Source of the DNA: an uncultured Pelagibacteraceae bacterium
Lineage (GTDB): Bacteria > Pseudomonadota > Alphaproteobacteria > Pelagibacterales > Pelagibacteraceae
Assembly: GCA_902583635.1 (NCBI GenBank)
Contig: CACHWJ010000004.1
Location: 21,643 to 85,642 of the forward strand
Direction of reading: 5' to 3'
Length of the DNA stretch: 64,000 nucleotides
The notes under the pieces were generated by a model that was not told the origin of the DNA, made no database searches, and saw only the letters and a program-made list of their open reading frames with translations. Position numbers and translations under genes: made by a program. Of the stretch, positions 9,962 through 19,491 are shown in pieces (positions within the stretch are counted from its first letter, which is position 1; each line of letters begins with the position of its first letter).

Positions 9962-12115
9962 TTAGGCTATTCCTAAATGTTTCTTTCTTTTGCCAACCCA
10001 AGTTCTTATCAAATTGTCAAAAATTAACCCAATAAATGCTACACAAATACCTAATGTCAGACCAATACCTGCACCATTTTTATCAGATAAAGCTTTTAAA
10101 ATATATTGACCTAAGTCTTCTGTCCCAATGAAGGCTCCAATAATTACCATGAATAGAGCAAAAACTATTGTTTGATTTAAACCAAGCATCATGTGAGGAA
10201 AAGCTAATGGGAATTCAATTTTTGTTAATCGTTGAAACTTATTTACACCAGACATCGTTGCAGCTTCATGTAAACCTACTGGAACACTTCTAAAGCCTTC
10301 AATTGTATATCTAGTTGCAGGAATTGTAGCGTAAACAATCACAGCAATTAAAACTGATGTGTCTGTTATTCCAAATAACATCATTACTGGAATTAAATAT
10401 ACAAAAGATGGAAAGGTTTGAAATATATCACAAACTCCTAACATAAATTTTGCAGCCCTCTTACTTTGAAAACATAAGGTTCCAACTGTAAAACCAATTA
10501 AGCATGAAACTATAACTCCAAAAGTTGCCATGTATGTTGTAACCAATGCTCTGTCCCACCATGGACTAAGGGCTATAAATAAAGTTAACCCACATACTAC
10601 TAATGCTGATCTAATTCCACCAATTAAGTAACCAGCCCCAACTACTAAAACTATTGTAGCAACAGCAGGCATTCTCAAATAAAGCGCTCGCATTGGCTGT
10701 AATACCTCTTGAATTAACCATGTGTTAAATGCTTTTATATATACGAAGAATGTATCAAAGATCCAATCAACTCCTTTGTTCCAAAAATCTGCAGTTGATA
10801 TTCCTTTGTTGTGTGGAATTTCAAATAAATAATTGAATGTACCTTTGAACAAAAAAGTTCCAATATATGCAAGTATAATTCCTACAACAAACGCTCCTGC
10901 AAAAAATATAGCATTTTTATTCCTTTCGAAAAATGTAAGATTACCAAAATAGTCATTTTGTTTATTTGCCCAGGCTAAGGACATTTTATCTAATAATATT
11001 GCAATAAGACTAATACATAAACCTGCTTCTAAAGCTAATCCAATATTAAGCTGATTAAGAGCTAATAATAAATTGAATCCTAAACCTTTTGCTCCAATAA
11101 ATGCAGAGATAACCGCCATTGAAAAACAAACCATTATCACCTGATTAACTCCGATTAGTATATCTCTTCTAGCCGTAGGAATTAATACTTTGAACATTAA
11201 TTGCCAATTGTTACATCCACTCATTTTGCCGGCTTCAATTACTTCAGGTGGTATGGCTCTTAATCCTAGTAAAGTTAATAATATCATTGGTGGAATGGCA
11301 ACTATCATGGTTATAATCACTGCCGCATGATCACCTACTCCAAATAAAACTAGCGCAGGTACAAGAACTGCATATTGTGGCATGGTTTGCATAACCAAGA
11401 GAATTGGATAAAGAGCTTTTTCCACTCGTTTACTTTTAAATGCAGATATACCTAAACCTAGTCCAAATATAAAAGACAATGGCGCGGCAACTAAAATAAA
11501 CGATAAAGTTTGCATAGATGGTTTCCACTGACCAAAAATAGAAATGTAAACCATTGTTAATCCTGCGAAAATGGCTAAACCTTTACCACTCAATTTATAA
11601 GATAATATTGTGGCACCCGCTGCAACAATAGTCCATGGTAAACCTGGTAATTCTGCCCATGGATTTGCATCAATAAAATCCCAACTTGTAAATGCAACAA
11701 TAGTTTCTAATCCACCTAATAAAATCTCTCTAATTAACTCAATTATAAAGGTCATAAATGCAGTTAAATTTCTACTTATTTGTAAGAGAAGTGGTCTAGT
11801 TTTAAATTCTTGTGTATCTTCATTCCAAAACTCCATCGGCATCCAGTCGTTCATTAGGAAAAATAACGAGTCATTTATCCATATAGGTAACCATCCAAGT
11901 AACGGAGGTAATCTCCAAAAGACATCAAAAGCATAATACCTTACCTCCTTGCCAGCAAAAACAAAGGTGCTTTGATTGGGGTCTTTAACAAACTCTGCCT
12001 GACCTCTTATAAATTTATATGTTTCAGGAACTTCGATTGCAAAACATAATGCAAAAAAAACAATTAATAAAAACAACCACTGAAATATTTTTGGATTTTT
12101 TTTTAAAAATTCCAT
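9962..12115 (-). CDS. ABC transporter permease with two fused ProW-like permease domains (glycine betaine/TMAO type)
   Basis: 717 aa with two BPD permease domains (EAGKMSGCNNWQLMFKVLIPTARRDI and EAATMSGVNKFQRLTKIEFPLAFPHM); adjacent to ATPase and ProX-like binding protein. Fits the TMAO transporter TmoXWV pattern. Confidence 0.9.
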   Translation of the reverse strand: MEFLKKNPKIFQWLFLLIVFFALCFAIEVPETYKFIRGQAEFVKDPNQSTFVFAGKEVRYYAFDVFWRLPPLLGWLPIWINDSLFFLMNDWMPMEFWNEDTQEFKTRPLLLQISRNLTAFMTFIIELIREILLGGLETIVAFTSWDFIDANPWAELPGLPWTIVAAGATILSYKLSGKGLAIFAGLTMVYISIFGQWKPSMQTLSFILVAAPLSFIFGLGLGISAFKSKRVEKALYPILLVMQTMPQYAVLVPALVLFGVGDHAAVIITMIVAIPPMILLTLLGLRAIPPEVIEAGKMSGCNNWQLMFKVLIPTARRDILIGVNQVIMVCFSMAVISAFIGAKGLGFNLLLALNQLNIGLALEAGLCISLIAILLDKMSLAWANKQNDYFGNLTFFERNKNAIFFAGAFVVGIILAYIGTFLFKGTFNYLFEIPHNKGISTADFWNKGVDWIFDTFFVYIKAFNTWLIQEVLQPMRALYLRMPAVATIVLVVGAGYLIGGIRSALVVCGLTLFIALSPWWDRALVTTYMATFGVIVSCLIGFTVGTLCFQSKRAAKFMLGVCDIFQTFPSFVYLIPVMMLFGITDTSVLIAVIVYATIPATRYTIEGFRSVPVGLHEAATMSGVNKFQRLTKIEFPLAFPHMMLGLNQTIVFALFMVIIGAFIGTEDLGQYILKALSDKNGAGIGLTLGICVAFIGLIFDNLIRTWVGKRKKHLGIA

Positions 12116-12118
12116 AAT

Positions 12119-13150
12119 TTAATTTCCATTTTTCCTTCCACCAAAAACTGTATTAATTATCTTTGTAGGATTAATAGAGCCTATAATTTTATTATTACTA
12201 TCTATAACTCCTACAGTTTTTTCTTGAGTTAGAATTTTTTCAGCAACATTTTCAATAATCTCATCTTTTGAAACTGTTAAATCTCCTAAATTATCACTTG
12301 TAGATTGATCCATTACATCTTCAATTAACAAAACTTTTTCCCTTGGGACTTCTTCAGTAAATTTTCTCACATATTCAGTTGCAGGATTTAAAACTATTTT
12401 AGCAGGTGTATCTAATTGTTCAATTATACCATCCTTCATAATTGCTATTCGATCAGCTAGCTTTAAAGCTTCGTCAAAATCATGAGTGATGAACATTATA
12501 GTTTTTTGCAATTTATCTTGAAGTCTTAAAAACTCATCCTGCATTTCTTTTCGGATCAAAGGATCTAATGCTGAAAAAGGCTCATCTAAAAACCAAATAT
12601 CCGGCTCTACAGCTAAGGATCTTGCAATACCTACTCTTTGCTGTTGTCCACCTGAAAGTTCTCTTGGAAAATAGTTTTCCCTTCCGTCTAATCCAACCAA
12701 CTTAACCATATCCATTGCCTTACTAATGCTTTTATCAGTATTAATTCCTTTAATCTGTAATGGAAATGCTATATTTTCAACTACAGTTTTGTGCGGCAAC
12801 AACGCAAAGCTTTGAAAAACCATTCCCATTTTATTTCTTCTAAGATCAATAAGTTCTTTGTTGTTCAGCTCCAATAAATTTTGACCTTCTATAAAAATTT
12901 TTCCACCTGTTGCATCTGTTAGTCTTGAAATACATCTAAGCAATGTTGATTTACCCGACCCAGATAAACCCATCACAACCAACATTTCTCCTTTTGCTAC
13001 TTCAAAGGAAGCATTGTTAACTCCAACTATACATCCATTTTCTTGAAAAGTTTTTGCATCTACGTTTCCATTAGCTTCTTGGAGCATTTTTTTGGCATTC
13101 TCTCCAAAAATTTTGTAAACAGATTCACATTTAATAACTGTATCAGACAT
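12119..13150 (-). CDS. ABC transporter ATP-binding protein, glycine betaine/TMAO type (ProV-like, with C-terminal CBS-like region)
   Basis: GLSGSGKSTLLRCI Walker A, LSGGQQQRVGIARSLAVEPDIWFLDEPFSALDPLIR; C-terminal GVIDSNNKIIGSINPTKI. Confidence 0.92.
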   Translation of the reverse strand: MSDTVIKCESVYKIFGENAKKMLQEANGNVDAKTFQENGCIVGVNNASFEVAKGEMLVVMGLSGSGKSTLLRCISRLTDATGGKIFIEGQNLLELNNKELIDLRRNKMGMVFQSFALLPHKTVVENIAFPLQIKGINTDKSISKAMDMVKLVGLDGRENYFPRELSGGQQQRVGIARSLAVEPDIWFLDEPFSALDPLIRKEMQDEFLRLQDKLQKTIMFITHDFDEALKLADRIAIMKDGIIEQLDTPAKIVLNPATEYVRKFTEEVPREKVLLIEDVMDQSTSDNLGDLTVSKDEIIENVAEKILTQEKTVGVIDSNNKIIGSINPTKIINTVFGGRKNGN

Positions 13151-13216
13151 AAATTATTATTAAGTTATACGAAATTTAGTTGAATTAATATGTATATAAT
13201 GCTCGTCTCTCCTTAA

Positions 13217-13768
13217 TTAAAAATTTTTGATATAATAAATTCTAGTATCAATACCAGTACTCAAGAAACTTAACGCCTCCCCACTTACTTTAATTTCTTC
13301 ATCTACTCCAACATTGTTTCCACTAACTGTGAAACCTGCAAAACATTTATTTTTTTCTTCATCCCATTCAACAAATGTTTCATCAATTTTGTTGCCATTA
13401 ATTGTATAAATTTCATGCGCTCTAAAGTTAAGAAAATTAGCCCCCATTATCGCTCTTTGAGGAATAAGTTTTGTTGCTTTACAGACTTTCTCGTAAACAT
13501 CGACAGATAGTCTATGATGATCAGTTCCATCAAAAGCAACTAAAATTCCAGATGGCAGACTTGATATTAATTCATTTAATTTTCTTTCTTCTGCAATTCT
13601 TTCTTCTTCTATTTTCATCCTTTTTACTAAATCATCACCTTCTCCAAAAATATTGTTTAAAATAACAAATGATAAAATGATGATTAAGGTAATTATTATT
13701 AATCCACCAAACTGTCTAACCTGCTCTGGTAATTCTTTTAATTTGTTAAAATAATTTTCTTGAGACAT
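13217..13768 (-). CDS. Hypothetical single-pass membrane protein within the TMAO-type transporter operon
   Basis: MSQENYFNKLKELPEQVRQFGGLIIITLIIILSFVILNNIFGEG... one TM then soluble domain; ATG at 13768 overlaps the stop of the upstream MORN gene (TAATG), so preferred over the track start at 13795. Confidence 0.65.
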   Translation of the reverse strand: MSQENYFNKLKELPEQVRQFGGLIIITLIIILSFVILNNIFGEGDDLVKRMKIEEERIAEERKLNELISSLPSGILVAFDGTDHHRLSVDVYEKVCKATKLIPQRAIMGANFLNFRAHEIYTINGNKIDETFVEWDEEKNKCFAGFTVSGNNVGVDEEIKVSGEALSFLSTGIDTRIYYIKNF

Positions 13769-14145
13769 TATTCTTGTAGTTTTCCATTTTTCCAAATTCC
13801 TGATTTTTGCTTTCCATCAGCCCAAGTGAATGTTCCTTGACCATTCATAAAACCATTCGCCCACTCACCGTCATAAGTAGAACCATCTGGGAATGTTAAT
13901 AGTCCTTGTCCACTCCACACACTATTTTTAAATTCACCTTTATAGATATATCCATTTGGCCAAGTTTCTACTCCCTGACCTTGTTTCTTAGTTTCAACCC
14001 ACTCTCCTTCATAAGTAGTTTTATCAGTATAAACCCATTTTCCATATCCGTTTTCACAATTTCCCTCTTTACATCCAGTACTTCGTGCAAAAACTGATGA
14101 ACTAATAAAAAAAGTTAAAATTAAAAATAAAAAAATATTTTTCAT
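13768..14145 (-). CDS. MORN-repeat protein with signal peptide
   Basis: MKNIFLFLILTFFISSSVFA signal; repeats TTYEGEWVETKKQGQGVETWPNG, YIYKGEFKNSVWSGQGLLTFPDG, STYDGEWANGFMNGQGTFTWADG. Confidence 0.85.
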   Translation of the reverse strand: MKNIFLFLILTFFISSSVFARSTGCKEGNCENGYGKWVYTDKTTYEGEWVETKKQGQGVETWPNGYIYKGEFKNSVWSGQGLLTFPDGSTYDGEWANGFMNGQGTFTWADGKQKSGIWKNGKLQE

Positions 14146-14171
14146 TGGTTTATTTTATACAAAAATTAAAT

Positions 14172-14204
14172 AAAAAAAAATCCCCCCCAACATAGTTGGG
14201 AGAG
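14172..14204 (-). terminator. Rho-independent terminator-like hairpin downstream of the tmoX-like gene
   Basis: Minus strand: TCTCTCCCAAC-TAT-GTTGGGGGGGA followed by TTTTTTTTT (one G-U pair in stem). Confidence 0.75.
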
Positions 14205-14229
14205 ATTTATAAGTTTTATATTTTTAACC

Positions 14230-15183
14230 TTAATGATCGTGTGTAAATTCTTCCCACACTTTCTTATTATCGGCTAACCATTTTTTAGCTGCATCTTCAT
14301 GAGTCATCTTATCTAAATCAACTAAAGCTGCCATTGCTCCAATTTGACTTGTAGAAAATGACATTTTTTTGAAAACTTTAGCTGCATTTGGATGAGTTTT
14401 TGGAAAATCCTCATGTGCTGCTTTTTTCAGATAACCATCTGGAGAACCACATTTTCCATCTCCACCATCCTCTGGTCTGCAACCAGCAGTGTATGGAGGA
14501 AAGTCAATAAATGTAAAACCAGCACCATCTGTAAAGTTTGGTGTCCAATTGAAAATTATTGTTCCTCTTCCTTCTTTTTCAGCAGCTGCTAATTCAGCCC
14601 AAAGCGCATCTGCACTTCCAGCAAATTTAACCCACCAAAGGTCACCTAAACCTAAAGCATCAACCCTTTGTGGTATTAAATCACCATGCCAAGTTTGTGG
14701 ACCTTCTAACATTCTTCCTTTTCCATTTGGAGAGTCAGGTGTTGTAAAGTTTTTAGCACAGTCAGGATTTTTTAAAGCTGTCCAGTCTGGTAGACCAGGG
14801 CATAATCCTTTGTCTGTAACCCAGTTTGGGTACCCCATATCTTCAAGTGTTCTTGCTTCATGATCACCCATATCTATTAAACCACCTTTATCTAAAGCAG
14901 TTGTGAATGATTTACCAAATGCAGATTCCCACACTTCGTGTGATATAGTTACGTCTCCAATTCTAATTGACTCGTAAACTGCTTGTGAGTCAGCATTTAC
15001 ATATTTAACATTGTTACCCATGCTTTCGAAAATTCCACCAATAACATAAGCCATTACAATTTGACTTGACCAGTTATGAGTTGGGATTACGATGGGTTTT
15101 TTGCTATCTGCAGCGTTAGAAATTCCTGCAAAACTTACTACAGAAATTACAAGAGCAGACAATAATGATATTATTTTTTTCAT
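14230..15183 (-). CDS. tmoX: ABC transporter substrate-binding protein, glycine betaine/TMAO type (TmoX-like)
   Basis: Signal peptide MKKIISLLSALVISVVSFAGISNAA; ProX/OpuAC fold: PIVIPTHNWSSQIVMAYVIGGIFESMG..., GTIIFNWTPN; divergent from tdm and next to permease/ATPase. Substrate inferred from context. Confidence 0.8.
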   Translation of the reverse strand: MKKIISLLSALVISVVSFAGISNAADSKKPIVIPTHNWSSQIVMAYVIGGIFESMGNNVKYVNADSQAVYESIRIGDVTISHEVWESAFGKSFTTALDKGGLIDMGDHEARTLEDMGYPNWVTDKGLCPGLPDWTALKNPDCAKNFTTPDSPNGKGRMLEGPQTWHGDLIPQRVDALGLGDLWWVKFAGSADALWAELAAAEKEGRGTIIFNWTPNFTDGAGFTFIDFPPYTAGCRPEDGGDGKCGSPDGYLKKAAHEDFPKTHPNAAKVFKKMSFSTSQIGAMAALVDLDKMTHEDAAKKWLADNKKVWEEFTHDH

Positions 15184-15297
15184 TTTTTTCCCCTCGATTA
15201 TTAATATTAATTTTAAAGTATGTTCCGATTTAAAGGTATAGTCAACTCGTTTTCAGTATAATATGGTCACAATAAAAATAATTATAAAGCATTGATC

Positions 15298-17637
15298 ATG
15301 TTAGGAATTAGTAAAGAAATAAAATATCCAGGACTTAATATTTTACCACCAGGAGTTGAAAGGCATGTTGTAAATGGTGGTGGTCTTACTGCTTTTCATA
15401 TTTTCCCTGATGATGAGATAGAGATTATTAATAACGAAGGAAATCAAATTTGTGAAATTATATGTTTTAATAAAGACGGAAAATCAGATGTAGGTATTTT
15501 AAACCTTAAAAGTAACAACAATAAAAATTTTATTAGAGATATCTTAAGTAAAAAAGATGAAAGTATTCTAGCAACCAATTATCAACTTAAAAAACTAAAC
15601 TTAAATATTTCAGAATCAAAATCCTCGATATTATTTGATGTTGATACCCAAATTGGTGAAAAAATTAATTTAAAGTCTAAAGATAAATGTTTTGCAATAT
15701 TTGCAGCCCCCGGACAAGACATGGATGTTACAAAGCAAAATCCACCTACTGATTTAACTATTTATATTAAAAGAGCAAATATTATTAATGACAAAGAATT
15801 AAATGTTATTCCAAACCCTGTCTTTGAACCTTCGCACGAGGAAAATATAAATAAAGCAAGTAGTATATCTTATGAAGTTAAAGAAGGTGATTACATCCAG
15901 GTAATAAGTCCTACTGGAAGACAATGTTCAGACTTTGTAGCATTTGACACAAGGAAACTAGAAAAAGGAATTGAGAAAGGGTTGGATTGGCAAACAACAA
16001 GAACTTTCATGGGAAATACATTTCCAGGACCAGGATTATTTTCTAAATTTTATGATACTGACCACGAGCCTTTAGTGGAAGTAATTAGAGATACTGTTGG
16101 CAAACATGATACTTTTAATCTTGCTTGCACTTCGAAGTACTATGAGGATGCTGGTTATTTTGGTCATGCAAATTGCTCTGATAATCTTACAGAGAGTATG
16201 TCTAAATATGGCCTTCAAAAACAAAAAGGCTGGCATGCTATCAATTTATTTTTTAATACATCTGAAGGTGGATTAAACTCAGTTATTTCAGATGAGTCAT
16301 ATTCTCGTCCTGGTGATTATGTCATGTTTAGAGCATTAAAAGATTTAACTATTGGGACAACAGCATGTCCAAGTGATATAGATCCTTGTAATTCATGGAA
16401 TCCTACTAATATTTTTGTTAGAACATATGACAAAAAAAAAGAATTTACTAAATCATTTGCATTCAGGATGAAAACAGACTCTGAAAAAAAACTTACAAGA
16501 AATTCTGGCTTTTACGAGCGTACATCAAAGCTAACAAGAAACTTTATAGATGCTAGAGGTTTTTGGCTTCCAAATGACTATACAAAACATGGACTTGTCA
16601 ATGAGTATAACGCTTGCAGAAATGATGCAGTTTTAATTGATTTATCCGCATTAAGGAAATTTGAAATTATTGGTCCTGATGCAGAAGAATTGTTAAATTA
16701 TACACTTACTAGAAATGTTAAAAAACTGTCTGTAGGTCAAGTTGTTTATTCTGCTATGTGCTACGAGAATGGAATGATGTTTGACGACGGCACACTTTTA
16801 AGATTAAGTGAAAGTGGTTTTAGATGGATCTGTGGAGATGAATATGGGGGTGAATGGTTAAAAGAAATAGCAAAAAAGAAAAATTTTAACGCAAACATTA
16901 AAAATTCAACAGACCAAATAAGTAACGTTTCATTGCAAGGTCCAAAAAGTAGGAAAATTTTAAAAAAGATAATTTTTACACCTCCCACTCAACCGTCTAT
17001 AGATGAACTTGGATGGTTTAGATTTAGCATTTGCAGAATAGAAGATTTGCAAGGTATACCATTGATTGTTTCTAGAACTGGTTATACTGGTGAACTTGGA
17101 TATGAAATTTGGTGTCACCCTAAACATGCTCCTGAAGTCTGGGATAAATTAATGAAGGCGGGAGAAAAAGATGGTTTGATCCCTGCAGGATTTGGGGCTT
17201 TAGACAAACTTAGAATTGAGGCAGGATTAATTTTATTTGGTAATGAATTTGATGGTCAACAAGATCCTTTTGAAGCAGGTATTGGTTTTGCAGTTCCGTT
17301 AAAAACAAAAATGGAAGATTTTGTAGGTAAAGGTGAATTAATAAAAAGAAAAAATAATCCTCAAAAAAAACTTGTTGGGCTTGAGTTAGATGGTAAAGAG
17401 ATTGCAGGTCATGGTGACTGTGTTCATATTGGTAGATCTCAAATTGGAGTAATTACAAGTGGATGTCTATCCTCAACATTAAATAAAAATATAGCTTTGT
17501 GTAGAATGGATGTTCAATATTCAGAAATTGGAACAGAAGTCGAAGTTGGAAAAATTGATGGTCACCAAAAAAGAATAAGAGCAAAAGTAGTTGGATTTCC
17601 TTTTTATGATCCTACTAAGTCCAAAGTAAAATCATAA
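15298..17637 (+). CDS. tdm: DUF1989 (urea carboxylase-associated)-GcvT (aminomethyltransferase) fusion; probable TMAO demethylase
   Basis: N-terminal DUF1989-like domain (YIQVISPTGRQCSDFVAFDTR ... NLACTSKYYEDAGYFGHANCSDNL); C-terminal GcvT THF-binding domain (VSRTGYTGELGYEIW, GFGALDKLRIEAG). This is the described Tdm architecture. Track start 15292 is TTG; the ATG at 15298 is an alternative start in the same frame. Confidence 0.88.
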   Translation: MLGISKEIKYPGLNILPPGVERHVVNGGGLTAFHIFPDDEIEIINNEGNQICEIICFNKDGKSDVGILNLKSNNNKNFIRDILSKKDESILATNYQLKKLNLNISESKSSILFDVDTQIGEKINLKSKDKCFAIFAAPGQDMDVTKQNPPTDLTIYIKRANIINDKELNVIPNPVFEPSHEENINKASSISYEVKEGDYIQVISPTGRQCSDFVAFDTRKLEKGIEKGLDWQTTRTFMGNTFPGPGLFSKFYDTDHEPLVEVIRDTVGKHDTFNLACTSKYYEDAGYFGHANCSDNLTESMSKYGLQKQKGWHAINLFFNTSEGGLNSVISDESYSRPGDYVMFRALKDLTIGTTACPSDIDPCNSWNPTNIFVRTYDKKKEFTKSFAFRMKTDSEKKLTRNSGFYERTSKLTRNFIDARGFWLPNDYTKHGLVNEYNACRNDAVLIDLSALRKFEIIGPDAEELLNYTLTRNVKKLSVGQVVYSAMCYENGMMFDDGTLLRLSESGFRWICGDEYGGEWLKEIAKKKNFNANIKNSTDQISNVSLQGPKSRKILKKIIFTPPTQPSIDELGWFRFSICRIEDLQGIPLIVSRTGYTGELGYEIWCHPKHAPEVWDKLMKAGEKDGLIPAGFGALDKLRIEAGLILFGNEFDGQQDPFEAGIGFAVPLKTKMEDFVGKGELIKRKNNPQKKLVGLELDGKEIAGHGDCVHIGRSQIGVITSGCLSSTLNKNIALCRMDVQYSEIGTEVEVGKIDGHQKRIRAKVVGFPFYDPTKSKVKS

Positions 17638-17642
17638 ATTAA

Positions 17643-17993
17643 ATGCCAAAAGATAAAAAAACTCTTTTAAATTTTTGGGAAGATCAAATGAGAGAATCTC
17701 ATACTTCAAGTAATTATTTTTTTAGAAAATCACCTTCTCATTATCATATGATGTTATTAGTAATGTCTGCCTACAAAGAAAATAAGAAATTATCTGTTGA
17801 ACAGCTAAAAACTAAACTATTTAAAACATCCAGGCCAAAATCAGCTCTGATTATTAATGAAGCTTGTGAAAAAGGATTCTTTCATTTGGAGAAAACCTCA
17901 AAAGATCAAAGAATTAAGAATATTAAGCCAAGCGACTCTTTTATTAGAGAGTTCAATGAATACTTAACGACTCTTAAAAATATAAGCTATTAA
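17643..17993 (+). CDS. MarR/winged-helix-like transcriptional regulator
   Basis: 116 aa; LFKTSRPKSALIINEACEKGFFHLEKTSKDQRIKNIKPSDSFIREFNEYL resembles a MarR recognition helix and wing; 5 nt downstream of tdm. Confidence 0.65.
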   Translation: MPKDKKTLLNFWEDQMRESHTSSNYFFRKSPSHYHMMLLVMSAYKENKKLSVEQLKTKLFKTSRPKSALIINEACEKGFFHLEKTSKDQRIKNIKPSDSFIREFNEYLTTLKNISY

Positions 17994-18095
17994 GCACTTA
18001 TTTCTGCTAAGTTTAAAGTGTATATTTTATATATATACTTTTTAGTTCTAAAAATAATTATATCAATTATGATTTGTAAAAAATAAGATTTTGGT

Positions 18096-19421
18096 ATGTC
18101 ATTACCCACAAAAGCAAAAGTAGTAATTATCGGTGGTGGTATACATGGTTTGAGCACTGCTTGGAAACTATCAGAAACCTATAAAAACCCTGGAGATATT
18201 GTTGTTTTAGAAAAAAAAGACACTGCTTCAGGTGCTAGTGGAATTGCATGTGGTGTTGTAAGAAATAATTATTTTCAGCCAGCAATGAGAGAACTGATGG
18301 CTCATTCTGTTTCAGTTTGGGAAAGCGATCCTAAGGCTTTTAAATATAATGCAGTTGGATATTTACAAATTTCGCCTGAGGTTATGCATAAAGATGTTGC
18401 AAGTATTTATGAGCAACAAAAAGCTATTGGTTACGAGTCAGAATTTATTGAGGGTGAGAAAGATTGCATGAAATATATGAAAGGTATATTTGATGACTGG
18501 CAGGCCGAAGGTATTACTTCAGTTCTACACGAAAAAAAAGGTGGATATGCTTTTAATAAAGACTCTATTAAAGCTCTAGAAAATAAATCCACCAGCAATG
18601 GTGTACAGGTAATGAAAGGTGTTAAAGTGACAGGCTTTAAAAGAGGCAGTAATAGCAAAGCAGTTACTGGGGTTGAGACCAATAAAGGTACAATTGAATG
18701 TGAACAAGTAGTTGTTGGTGCAGGTCCATGGGCAAGAGATTTTTGGAATATGTTAGAGCTTCCGAAGATAGCAAAAATAAAAGGTAAAGACGGTAAGCTT
18801 CACGAAACCGATATGTGGAAATATTGGATGCTTCAAGAAGGAGTGATCGGAGTTGAGCCAGATTTTTTAAAAACAAATGATGGTAAGCAACCACCTGTAG
18901 TTCACGTAGACTCAACAGCACCATTATATTCAGATAAAACAAAAAAATTATTAACAGATAAAATTTGGGGAATTTATTATAAACCAGATATTGAAGGTTT
19001 AGGAGTTCAAGGAGGAACTTCTCCTTATATTGTAGATAAACATTTTGATGAGGTTAATGTAGATCCATATGGAATAGAGTCTCCCGAATACCAAACTACA
19101 GAAGCGTTTAATGAAATGTGGTGTTCGGCTTTAGCTCATTGTCAAAAAAGATTTGAGGGTAAATCTGACTTATATAGAAAAGGTCCATCAGGTGGACTTG
19201 GATGTATGACACCAGACTCTTTCCCAATATTTGATAGATTTTTAGAAAATGTTTATATGATAGCAGACGCTAATCACGGCTATAAAATGATTGGTGTAGG
19301 AGAGCTTGTTGCAAAAGAAATTCTTGGTACTGAGAGTGATTTATTAAAACCGTTTAGATACAACCGTTACGAGAAGGGAGAGCTTCACCCTACTTCGAAC
19401 AGTCCGTTCCCTTGGAGTTAA
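18096..19421 (+). CDS. FAD-dependent oxidoreductase (DAO/sarcosine oxidase beta-like)
   Basis: AKVVIIGGGIHGLSTAWKLSE ... EKKDTASGASGIACGVVRNNYFQPAMRELMA; DAO fold; directly upstream of gmaS-mgsABC. Confidence 0.88.
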   Translation: MSLPTKAKVVIIGGGIHGLSTAWKLSETYKNPGDIVVLEKKDTASGASGIACGVVRNNYFQPAMRELMAHSVSVWESDPKAFKYNAVGYLQISPEVMHKDVASIYEQQKAIGYESEFIEGEKDCMKYMKGIFDDWQAEGITSVLHEKKGGYAFNKDSIKALENKSTSNGVQVMKGVKVTGFKRGSNSKAVTGVETNKGTIECEQVVVGAGPWARDFWNMLELPKIAKIKGKDGKLHETDMWKYWMLQEGVIGVEPDFLKTNDGKQPPVVHVDSTAPLYSDKTKKLLTDKIWGIYYKPDIEGLGVQGGTSPYIVDKHFDEVNVDPYGIESPEYQTTEAFNEMWCSALAHCQKRFEGKSDLYRKGPSGGLGCMTPDSFPIFDRFLENVYMIADANHGYKMIGVGELVAKEILGTESDLLKPFRYNRYEKGELHPTSNSPFPWS

Positions 19422-19491
19422 ACTTCAAGCCTAGACACAAATAAATTTTTCAGCTACGTTTTAGAAAATTTATAATTGATTAAGGGGAAAA

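Noticed and set aside
11610-11936. 108-aa plus-strand ORF opposite the fused permease
   Set aside because: Shadow ORF; the opposite strand encodes a clear ABC permease.
14392-14863. Plus-strand ORFs 14392-14592 and 14489-14863
   Set aside because: Antisense to the ProX-like binding protein; no coherent protein features.
18001-18095. AT-rich palindromic stretch (TATATTTTATATATATA) before the FAD oxidoreductase
   Set aside because: Low complexity; likely promoter region but no specific operator could be supported.
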